Positions 16,181 to 22,439 of a DNA stretch of 26,128 nt are shown here, piece by piece. Made by a program: the position numbers and the translations under genes. The stretch spans positions 1 through 26,128 of the forward strand of contig JAZQZC010000051.1 in assembly GCA_045633845.1 (NCBI GenBank), written 5' to 3'. Numbering within the stretch: the first letter of the stretch is position 1; every line of letters starts with the position of its first letter. Origin of the DNA: RGIG4708 sp045633845. Lineage in GTDB: Bacteria > Bacillota > Clostridia > UMGS1810. Under the pieces are notes generated by a model, which saw only the letters and a program-made list of their open reading frames with translations, was not told where the DNA came from and made no database searches.

Positions 16181-16292
16181 TTATTCTGCTGTTTCTTCGG
16201 CAGCTGCTTCCTTACCTTGCGTGAAAGGTTCATTCTGCCCTATCTGTCAATTTCACCCTCGCTAACGATATCGGTTACTTTTTCTCGATGAT
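16181..16292 (-). pseudogene. Decayed partial copy of the pnp 3' end
   Basis: Aligned by eye with 17791-17950, the end of intact pnp. Both share TTATTCTGCTGTTTCTTC at the stop, GGTTCATTCTGCCC, and CTAACGATATCGGTTAC. In this copy the codons for E-I-D-R are followed by a TAG stop where pnp has CAG. A stretch of about 24 bases between two GAAATT-like repeats is deleted, and the lysine/alanine-rich tail is shortened and frame-shifted. There is no start or upstream part, so it is a non-coding relic. It lies immediately downstream of the glycosidase gene and is followed by the terminator above. Confidence 0.85.
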
Positions 16293-16307
16293 TCGTGTTA
16301 GTTGGGA

Positions 16308-17600
16308 TCAAAAAATCAATCTCATTTTAAGCTCCTTGGCTTGTTGTTCGGGGACGCGCCACATTTTTATTAACGGGCAGAGTTTTAATCCGTCAACTTC
16401 GGACACAGTTTCTGCATACTGGAGCATATTATCTTCTACTGCACAGTAGATAATATCATTATCTACATATACACCATTTTCGTTTTTGGTTATTTTTCCA
16501 TCAATTTCTGCATATAAAAGCTCATGGTTTTCGTACACATACCACAATCCTTCTGCAAGACGCATAGAACAACAGAACCACGCATCATAGTGTGTACTGA
16601 TTGCAAGGTAATCTTTTCCTGATTTTTCGCATACGGTTGTATCAGTGCCCGCACAGCCGTTTTCACGTTGAATTGTTGAAAAGGCATTATGGTAAATACG
16701 TGCACCAATTGTTCTGTACTCACTTTCTTTTGTTACCTTATAAAGCTCTGTTGCAAGCATAAGAGAATCAACTACAGCACAAGGCTCAGTCCAAGTATCT
16801 TCCCTGCCCCACCAGTTAATATTATGATATGTATATGTCATTCCTTTTCCGTGCACGTACAAATTGTATATCTTTTTAGCATTTTCCAGATAAGCATTAT
16901 CTCCTGTAAGCTGATACATTCGCATCATACCACGTGCAGAGGTAAGAGTACAATGAGTTTGTGCTTTGATAGCAACTTTATCAATACTTATATACACATC
17001 TATCATTTCGTCAAGAAGTTTTTTGATTCTTTCGTCCTTTGTGATTTTATAGGCATGTGACAAACCGTCAATACTCATAAAAACACAACCTATATCGGAA
17101 GAGAGCTTCCAGCCGTTTAATATCTCGAGTGAATTACCGCTTACTCCTCCGCTGTTGTCCTTATTACGGTTAACAGGATATGTTGCAATTTTGCCTGTCA
17201 ATGGAAGGTACAGATTATTCACAACATTTTTTATAGTCTTAAGAGAAAAGTCATCAGAAAACTGTTCATAGTACTCACAAAGACCTCTTAAAAACCAGGA
17301 ATGACCTGACAGCTGTTGCTCGTGTATTACATCTTCAAATATAACTCCAAAATATCCTTTTTCATTAAGCTTTGAAGGCATTAACTGCATCATTTTTTCC
17401 ATACAGCATATCTCTTTTTTACCCGAAATTTTATAATGCGACACAAAGGCAAGTAAGGCTCTGCCTTCCATATCTCCGTACCAATCATAATCTTCAGGTG
17501 AGAAAACGCGGTCAATCTGATAGTATTCTGCTGTTTCAAGTCTTTTATAGTTTAAGTCAATACGTTCCTTAATCTCACTTATGGGTATATATTTTTTCAT
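16308..17600 (-). CDS. GH127-like (DUF1680-type) glycoside hydrolase
   Basis: This 430-residue protein has no signal peptide, so it is probably cytosolic. It appears to have an alpha/alpha-barrel of the GH127/GH142/GH146 type. In the beta-L-arabinofuranosidase HypBA1 a zinc ion is held by a Glu-x-Cys pair and a Cys-Cys pair, one cysteine being the nucleophile. Here E272-P-C274 (DTWTEPCAVVDSLMLATEL) and C343-C344 (DAWFCCSMRLAEGL) are spaced comparably. YHNAF and NGCAGTDT lie between, as in the family. It is much shorter than HypBA1, lacking most of the C-terminal beta domains, so the substrate is uncertain. AGGAGG six bases before the ATG is ideal. It sits alone between pnp and a relic of the pnp tail, which suggests insertion. 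Confidence 0.8.
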   Translation of the reverse strand: MKKYIPISEIKERIDLNYKRLETAEYYQIDRVFSPEDYDWYGDMEGRALLAFVSHYKISGKKEICCMEKMMQLMPSKLNEKGYFGVIFEDVIHEQQLSGHSWFLRGLCEYYEQFSDDFSLKTIKNVVNNLYLPLTGKIATYPVNRNKDNSGGVSGNSLEILNGWKLSSDIGCVFMSIDGLSHAYKITKDERIKKLLDEMIDVYISIDKVAIKAQTHCTLTSARGMMRMYQLTGDNAYLENAKKIYNLYVHGKGMTYTYHNINWWGREDTWTEPCAVVDSLMLATELYKVTKESEYRTIGARIYHNAFSTIQRENGCAGTDTTVCEKSGKDYLAISTHYDAWFCCSMRLAEGLWYVYENHELLYAEIDGKITKNENGVYVDNDIIYCAVEDNMLQYAETVSEVDGLKLCPLIKMWRVPEQQAKELKMRLIF

Positions 17601-17634
17601 ATTAATCCTCCTGTTATAATGTTATTTTAAAACC

Positions 17635-17692
17635 AGCCAAATGTCACGGAGACCATACCCCAAAAACCCCACTGCTTATATCACATTTGGCT
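17635..17692 (-). promoter_or_regulatory. Inverted repeat in the glycosidase leader
   Basis: AGCCAAATGT (17635-17644) is exactly complementary to ACATTTGGCT (17683-17692), 38 bases apart. Next to it is a GTTGC-TAAA-GCAAC hairpin (17696-17709). Both are in the 190-base gap between pnp and the GH127-like gene. This could be an attenuator, a repressor dyad or the end of the inserted segment. A weak TTTAGC-17-TATAAG promoter overlaps it on the minus strand. Confidence 0.45.
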
Positions 17693-17736
17693 TAGTTGCT
17701 AAAGCAACGATACCATCCTCACTCTTTAGGTCGGTA

Positions 17737-17790
17737 TAACACAAAAGCACGTTAATTACAATAAATTTGTAAATGCCGTAATTTTATTAA
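17737..17790 (-). other. Degenerate pnp terminator copy
   Basis: The sequence after the pnp stop shares ATAACACAAAAGC and AATTACAA-type blocks with the strong terminator at 16116-16160, but the stem here is reduced to about TTACAA/TTGTAA. Read-through from pnp into the glycosidase gene is therefore plausible. Confidence 0.55.
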
Positions 17791-19908
17791 TTATTCTGCT
17801 GTTTCTTCTGTTGTTGCTTCTTTTGCTTGTTTAAGAGCATCTTTTCTGGAAAGGTTCATTCTGCCCTGTCTGTCAATTTCGGTAAGCTTAACCATAATTT
17901 CGTCACCCTCGCTAACGATATCGGTTACCTTTTCTACTCTATTTTCGTCGAGTTTAGAAATGTGAACAAGACCTTCCTTGCCCGGGAGGAACTCTACAAA
18001 TGCACCAAAGTCCATAATTCTCTTAACTGTTGCTTTGTAAATTTTACCAACCTCAGGCTCTGCTACGATACCTTCGATAATTTCTTTAGCCCTTGAGGCA
18101 GCCGCATCATCGTTTGTAAGGATAAATACCGAGCCGTCGTCCTCAATGTCGATTTTAACGCCTGTGTCAGCAATGATTTTTTGGATAACCTTGCCGCCTG
18201 TGCCAATAACGTCTTTAATCTTTTCGGGGTTAATCTGCATTGTGATGATTTTTGGTGCATACTCGCTAAGGCTCTCTCTTGGAGCAGGAATAGCCTTGAG
18301 CATTACTTCATCGAGAATGTAGTATCTTGCATCTCTTGTTTTTGTAAGAGCATCTTTAATAATATCATAAGTAAGACCATCAACCTTGATATCCATCTGA
18401 ATTGCAGTAATACCCTTGTGAGTACCTGCAACCTTAAAGTCCATATCGCCGTAAAAGTCCTCTACACCCTGGATATCTACCATTGTGAGGAAGTCGTCGC
18501 CATGTGTGATAAGACCGCACGAAATACCTGCAACAGGAGCTTTAATCGGAACACCTGCATCCATAAGTGCAAGTGTGCTGCCGCATACAGAGCCCTGTGA
18601 AGTTGAGCCGTTTGATGATACAACCTCAGATACAAGACGAATTGCATATGGGAACTCTTCTACCGATGGAATTACAGGAACAAGTGCTCTCTCAGCTAAA
18701 GCACCATGACCAATTTCACGGCGTCCCCGTCCTCTTGAAGGCTTTGTTTCACCAACAGAGTATGATGGGAAGTTGTAGTGATGCATATATCTTTTTTCGG
18801 TTACTTCGTCAATACCGTCAAGCATCTGTGCTTCAGATACTGCACCAAGTGTTGCAATTGTAAGAACCTGTGTCTGACCTCTTGTAAAGAGACCTGAGCC
18901 GTGCACTCTTGGTATCATACCAACTGATGAAGCCAAAGGTCTGATTTCGTTAATGCCTCTGCCGTCAACACGCTTGTGATCCTCATAAAGCCATTTTCTA
19001 ACGATTTCTTTCTGTATTTTGTAGTATGTTTCGTCAAGCTCTGCATCTCTGCCCTCAAAGAATTCTGCACCAAAATGTTCAATCATTTCATCAGTGAGCA
19101 CTTTCATTCTTTCGTCACGGATTCTCTTGTCGTCTGTGTCGATTGCATAGCAGATTTTGTCGTATGCATAATTGTAAATTGCATCATAAAATTCATGGTC
19201 AATTTCGTGTGCAGTATATGGAGCTTTTGGCTTGCCTACTGCTTCAACGATTGTATCGATAAATTCACAGATTTTGATGATTTCTTTATGTGCAAAAAGA
19301 ATTGCCTCGTACATAACATCTTCGGCAACCTCGTTTGCACCTGCTTCAATCATAACAACCTTTTGCTTTGTACCTGCAACTGTAAGTGCCATTTCGCTTA
19401 CAGCTCTCTGCTCTGTTGTAGGGTTAACAATGAATTCGCCGTCGATAAGACCAATCTGAACAGCGCCTACAGGGCCTGCAAAAGGCATCTGTGAAATAGA
19501 AATTGCAATAGAAGCACCATTCATTGCAACAACCTCAGGTGCGTTGTCGATATCTGTGCTGAGCACTGTTGTAACAATACCTACATCATTGCGGTAATCC
19601 TTTGGAAAAAGCGGTCTGATAGGTCTGTCGATAACACGTGAAGTAAGGATTGCCTTTTCGGAAGGCTTGCCCTCTCTCTTTAAAAAGCCGCCGGGGATTT
19701 TGCCCACTGCATACATTTTTTCTTCATAGTCTACACTAAGTGGGAAAAAGTCAACACCGTCACGTGGCTTGTCCGATGCTGTTGCTGTGGCAAGAACAGT
19801 TGTGTCGCCGTATTTAACTAATGCTGCACCGCTTGCAAGCTGTGCAATTTCGCCGGTTTCTACAACAAAATCTCTTCCGGCAATTGTTGTTTTGAATGTT
19901 TGTTTCAT
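17791..19908 (-). CDS. pnp: Polyribonucleotide nucleotidyltransferase (PNPase)
   Basis: The 705-residue phosphorolytic 3'-5' exoribonuclease acts in RNA turnover and forms a ring-shaped trimer. It has two RNase PH domains (first with VDYEEKMYAVGKIPGGFLKREG, second with RGQTQVLTIATLG and the conserved SNGSTSQGSVCG), an alpha-helical linker, a KH domain (about 555-615, IGTGGKVIQKI) and an S1 domain (about 620-690, KRIMDFGAFVEFLPGKEGLVHIS). The acidic/alanine tail ends TEETAE. ACGGAGG precedes the ATG. Order rpsO then pnp is the usual bacterial arrangement. The 3' end is duplicated as a relic 1.5 kb downstream. Confidence 0.97.
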   Translation of the reverse strand: MKQTFKTTIAGRDFVVETGEIAQLASGAALVKYGDTTVLATATASDKPRDGVDFFPLSVDYEEKMYAVGKIPGGFLKREGKPSEKAILTSRVIDRPIRPLFPKDYRNDVGIVTTVLSTDIDNAPEVVAMNGASIAISISQMPFAGPVGAVQIGLIDGEFIVNPTTEQRAVSEMALTVAGTKQKVVMIEAGANEVAEDVMYEAILFAHKEIIKICEFIDTIVEAVGKPKAPYTAHEIDHEFYDAIYNYAYDKICYAIDTDDKRIRDERMKVLTDEMIEHFGAEFFEGRDAELDETYYKIQKEIVRKWLYEDHKRVDGRGINEIRPLASSVGMIPRVHGSGLFTRGQTQVLTIATLGAVSEAQMLDGIDEVTEKRYMHHYNFPSYSVGETKPSRGRGRREIGHGALAERALVPVIPSVEEFPYAIRLVSEVVSSNGSTSQGSVCGSTLALMDAGVPIKAPVAGISCGLITHGDDFLTMVDIQGVEDFYGDMDFKVAGTHKGITAIQMDIKVDGLTYDIIKDALTKTRDARYYILDEVMLKAIPAPRESLSEYAPKIITMQINPEKIKDVIGTGGKVIQKIIADTGVKIDIEDDGSVFILTNDDAAASRAKEIIEGIVAEPEVGKIYKATVKRIMDFGAFVEFLPGKEGLVHISKLDENRVEKVTDIVSEGDEIMVKLTEIDRQGRMNLSRKDALKQAKEATTEETAE

Positions 19909-19929
19909 AATTTACCTCCGTTTTTTTAT

Positions 19930-20026
19930 TGCAGGCATATAAAGTGACATTAGCATTTACACACACCGTCAAAACTAAAATTTTGAAAGCATATGTAACT
20001 GCTAAAAGTCGAATTATCTGCCTGCA
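19930..20026 (-). promoter_or_regulatory. pnp 5' leader with long-range closing stem
   Basis: On the minus strand TGCAGGCA (20026-20019) can pair with TGCCTGCA (19937-19930), enclosing 81 bases just upstream of the pnp ribosome site. Structured pnp leaders are targets of autogenous control in other bacteria; here such a role is only inferred. Confidence 0.4.
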
Positions 20027-20062
20027 TTTTTGTTTTAATTTTTTACTTGATTAATGCAAAAC

Positions 20063-20088
20063 AGGCAAAGAGGAAAACCTCTTTGCCT
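20063..20088 (-). terminator. rpsO terminator/attenuator
   Basis: AGGCAAAGAGG and CCTCTTTGCCT form an 11-bp stem with a four-base loop, 11 bases after the rpsO stop. The minus-strand tail GTTTTGC is only a modest U-run, so some transcripts may continue into pnp. Confidence 0.8.
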
Positions 20089-20099
20089 TTAAGTATAAA

Positions 20100-20366
20100 C
20101 TACTTTCTGATACCAAGTCTTGCAATAAGGCTACGGTATCTTTCAATATCAATTTTTGCAAGATACTGGAGCAAGCCTCTTCTTTTACCTACCATTTTGA
20201 GAAGACCTCTTCTTGAATGGTGGTCATGCATGTTTGACTTAAGGTGCTCTGTAAGCTGGTTAATTCTGTAAGTAAGAATAGCAACCTGAACCTCAGGAGA
20301 ACCTGTGTCACCCTCGTGAGTTTTGTACTCGTTGATAATTGCCTGTTTTGTTTCCTTTAACAACAT
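20100..20366 (-). CDS. rpsO: 30S ribosomal protein S15
   Basis: The 88-residue protein binds 16S rRNA early in small-subunit assembly. The whole sequence is typical: EYKTHEGDTGSPEVQVAILTYRINQLTEHLK, HDHHSRRGLLKMVGKRRGLLQYLAK and a final RYRSLIARLGIRK. AAGGAGG precedes the ATG. It has its own promoter and leader upstream, and pnp follows 190 bases downstream. Confidence 0.98.
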   Translation of the reverse strand: MLLKETKQAIINEYKTHEGDTGSPEVQVAILTYRINQLTEHLKSNMHDHHSRRGLLKMVGKRRGLLQYLAKIDIERYRSLIARLGIRK

Positions 20367-20408
20367 AAAAAAACCTCCTTAAAATAATTAAATAATGCCT
20401 GACACAAA

Positions 20409-20437
20409 GCAATGGTTGGAGTTTCCAATAACCTTGC
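20409..20437 (-). promoter_or_regulatory. Candidate S15 autoregulatory leader hairpin
   Basis: In the rpsO 5' UTR the minus strand can form GCAA-GG-TTA bulge-TTGGA, loop AAC, then TCCAA-CC-A-TTGC. It lies between the promoter and the ribosome site, where S15 leaders of other bacteria are found. Match to a known S15 leader class was not tested. Confidence 0.4.
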
Positions 20438-20454
20438 ATCGGCTAACTTTAAGT

Positions 20455-20483
20455 ATTATATCACACCAATTTTAATTTGTAAA
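20455..20483 (-). promoter_or_regulatory. rpsO promoter
   Basis: On the minus strand TTTACA (20483-20478), a 17-bp spacer and TATAAT (20460-20455). It predicts a leader of roughly 80 nt before the rpsO ATG. Confidence 0.75.
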
Positions 20484-20516
20484 GAGTTTTTTGCATTTTT
20501 TTTGGTAAATTGCCGT

Positions 20517-20566
20517 GTGACAGTGGGGGAAGTTCCTTTGCAAAAGGTGCGTCCCCCATCTGTCAC
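20517..20566. repeat. Palindromic repeat family, copy 2
   Basis: Left arm GTGACAGTGGGGGA and right arm TCCCCCATCTGTCAC pair with one missing base. The interior AGTT-CCTTT-GCA-AAAGG-TGCG is nearly that of copy 1. Its right arm is also complementary to the left arm of copy 5 at 20714. Confidence 0.8.
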
Positions 20567-20612
20567 AGGTTAAATGATGTAACAAATGACAGATGCAAAA
20601 GTGAATGTTTCA

Positions 20613-20654
20613 ACAAACGAGGACGCACGTGCAAGCACGAACATCCCCGTTTGT
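20613..20654. repeat. Palindromic repeat family, copy 3, inverted with a different inner stem
   Basis: ACAAACGAGGA (20613-20623) pairs with TCCCCGTTTGT (20644-20654). Read on the minus strand it has the same frame as copy 1 (CGGGGATGTTC...GTGCGTCCTCG), but the inner stem is CGTGC/GCACG instead of CCTTT/AAAGG. The helix is kept although its bases have changed. Confidence 0.75.
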
Positions 20655-20658
20655 CAAA

Positions 20659-20699
20659 ACACACCTCTTTCGAGGAATGTCCTCGTTGCCCACGCGAAC
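20659..20699. repeat. Palindromic repeat family, copy 4, lacking its own outer arm
   Basis: Inner stem CCTC (20664-20667) with GAGG (20672-20675), then AATGTCCTCGTTG and GCGAAC, matching half of copy 7 at 22370. The partner arm is missing. GTCCTCGTTG is complementary, with a three-base bulge, to the left arm of copy 3. Confidence 0.65.
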
Positions 20700-20713
20700 A
20701 AATGGCATAACTG

Positions 20714-20745
20714 GTGACAGATGGGGATGTCGCTTGCAAAAGGTG
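20714..20745. repeat. Palindromic repeat family, copy 5, left half only
   Basis: GTGACAGATGGGGATG followed by CTTGCAAAAGGTG matches the left half of copies 1, 2 and 6. The sequence after 20745 no longer gives a matching right arm. GTGACAGATGGGG pairs perfectly with the right arm of copy 2. Confidence 0.65.
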
Positions 20746-20823
20746 TAGTTGCTCGAGCACAGCAGCAAATGTACATATATATGGTAAAATGTTACAAAAT
20801 TTTGCTTATATCAAACATATCTA

Positions 20824-20852
20824 TTGCATAATTTTACATTTTAATGTATTAT
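20824..20852 (+). promoter_or_regulatory. Promoter of the uracil permease gene
   Basis: TTGCAT (20824-20829), a 17-bp spacer and TATTAT (20847-20852). Just downstream a palindrome TAGTGT-GTG-ACACTA (20859-20873) sits around the expected transcription start and could be an operator. Confidence 0.6.
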
Positions 20853-20915
20853 ATTATTTAGTGTGTGACACTATATAATCAATTTTTTAAATTTATAAAA
20901 TGGAGGGTTTTAAAA

Positions 20916-22277
20916 ATGAAATTGATTTACAACATTGACGACAAGCCGGCATTCGGACATTTGATCGTCTTTGCCATTCAGCAGTTACTTGCTATTATGG
21001 CTGCAACACTTGTGGTACCTATTATTATCGGCAATGGTATGAGTCCTGCTGCGGCACTTTTTGGTGCAGGTACAGGTACACTCGTTTATGTGCTTTTTAC
21101 CGGTAAAAAAAGCCCTGTTTTCCTCGGTTCATCATTTGCCTTTTTAGGCTCGATGGCTGCAGCATTTGCAGGTGGCGTATCTATGAGCCTCGGTTATGCT
21201 GGTCTTATCATAGGTGCAATTTTTGCAGGTCTTGTTTACGTGGTTATTGCCGCTGTTGTTAAAGCGGTTGGCGTAAACTGGATTAACAAGCTTATGCCTG
21301 CGGTTGTTATAGGACCTACTGTTTCTATCATTGGTCTTTCACTTGCAGGTAATGCTGTTGGTGACATTGTAAAAGGTAATGTTTTAAATGCCGAGGGCTT
21401 GCAGATGGCTGACCCGTTTGTTTGCCTTATATGCGGTCTTGTAACACTTTTTGCTACAATGTGTGCTTCAACCTACGGCAAAAAAATGGCAAGACTTATT
21501 CCGTTTATCATCGGTATTGCGGCAGGCTACGTTGCTGCTACAATATTTACAGTGATTGGTAATGCAGCAGGAATTGACGCTCTTAAGGTTATCAGCTTTG
21601 AGCCTTTTAAAGCACTTGTTGCAGACGGCGTTACAATAAATACATTCCTCGCTGTACCTGAGTTTACTTTCCTCACAGCATCACAGGGTATCGGCGAAAT
21701 TAACGGCTCATACATTGCAACAATCGCAGTTGCTTATGTACCTGTTGCGTTTGTTGTATTTGCAGAGCACATTGCAGACCACAAAAACATTTCTTCTATT
21801 GTAGAAAAAGACCTCCTCAAGGAGCCTGGTCTGCACAGAACACTTTTGGGTGACGGCGTAGGCTCTATGGTTGGCGCTTTTTTTGGCGGATGCCCTAACA
21901 CAACATACGGCGAATCTGTTGGTTGTGTTGCTATTACAGGTAACGCATCTGTAGTTACAATTATTGCAGCTGCAATCGGCGCAATTATTATTTCGTTCAT
22001 TTCACCGTTTATCGCAATTGTTAACTCAATTCCAAGCTGCGTAATGGGCGGCGTATGTGTTGCACTTTACGGCTTTATTGCAGTAAGCGGTCTTAGAATG
22101 TTTAAAAACATCGACCTTGACGAAAACAGAAATCTCTTTGTTGTAAGTACTATACTTATTACAGGTATCGGTGGTCTTACACTTACATTCGGCAAGGTTA
22201 CAATTACATCTATTGCCTGTGCGCTTATACTTGGTATTATTACCAACCTTATACTCTCGGGTAAAAAAGAAAACTGA
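20916..22277 (+). CDS. uraA: Uracil permease (NCS2 family)
   Basis: The 453-residue membrane transporter imports uracil with protons. About fourteen hydrophobic segments are visible. Family signatures include FAIQQLLAIMAATLVVPII near the N-terminus and GDGVGSMVGAFFGGCPNTTYGES in the substrate-site region, where PNTTYGE is typical of uracil rather than xanthine carriers. GGAGGG precedes the ATG at 20916; an in-frame ATG at 20865 lacks such a site and adds unconserved residues. The leader is about 60 bases, too short for a full PyrR attenuator, and I see no PyrR-binding motif. It converges with spoIIP across a composite palindrome. Confidence 0.9.
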   Translation: MKLIYNIDDKPAFGHLIVFAIQQLLAIMAATLVVPIIIGNGMSPAAALFGAGTGTLVYVLFTGKKSPVFLGSSFAFLGSMAAAFAGGVSMSLGYAGLIIGAIFAGLVYVVIAAVVKAVGVNWINKLMPAVVIGPTVSIIGLSLAGNAVGDIVKGNVLNAEGLQMADPFVCLICGLVTLFATMCASTYGKKMARLIPFIIGIAAGYVAATIFTVIGNAAGIDALKVISFEPFKALVADGVTINTFLAVPEFTFLTASQGIGEINGSYIATIAVAYVPVAFVVFAEHIADHKNISSIVEKDLLKEPGLHRTLLGDGVGSMVGAFFGGCPNTTYGESVGCVAITGNASVVTIIAAAIGAIIISFISPFIAIVNSIPSCVMGGVCVALYGFIAVSGLRMFKNIDLDENRNLFVVSTILITGIGGLTLTFGKVTITSIACALILGIITNLILSGKKEN

Positions 22278-22300
22278 TAATAAATCAAATGACAAACGGG

Positions 22301-22351
22301 GTGACAGTTGGGGGAAGTTCCTTTGCAAAAGGTGCGTCCCTCAACTGTCAC
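22301..22351. repeat. Palindromic repeat family, copy 6
   Basis: GTGACAGTTGGGGGA (22301-22315) pairs with TCCCTCAACTGTCAC (22337-22351) with one G-T wobble. The interior is identical to that of copy 2 (AGTTCCTTTGCAAAAGGTGCG). Relative to copy 2 the stem bases TT/AA differ on both arms, so pairing is kept. Confidence 0.85.
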
Positions 22352-22369
22352 CTGTTAATTTTGTCATCT

Positions 22370-22428
22370 GTTCGCACAACAAGCGGGGACACACCTCTTG
22401 CGAGGAATGTCCCCGTTGTCATGCGAAC
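22370..22428. repeat. Palindromic repeat family, copy 7, inverted
   Basis: GTTCGCA/TGCGAAC at the base, then ACAA(G)CGGGGACA pairing with TGTCCCCGTTGT, then an inner CCTC-TTGC-GAGG. Read on the minus strand the core CGGGGACATTCC...GGTGTGTCCCCG parallels copy 1. Confidence 0.85.
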
Positions 22429-22439
22429 TTCTCCGTTTG

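Noticed and set aside
17601..17640. TTGGCT-16-TATAAC as a promoter for the glycosidase
   Set aside because: Transcription would begin within or past the ribosome site, leaving no usable leader.
20853..20915. Possible PyrR attenuator before uraA
   Set aside because: The leader is too short for the terminator/antiterminator pair, and no PyrR-binding loop sequence was found.
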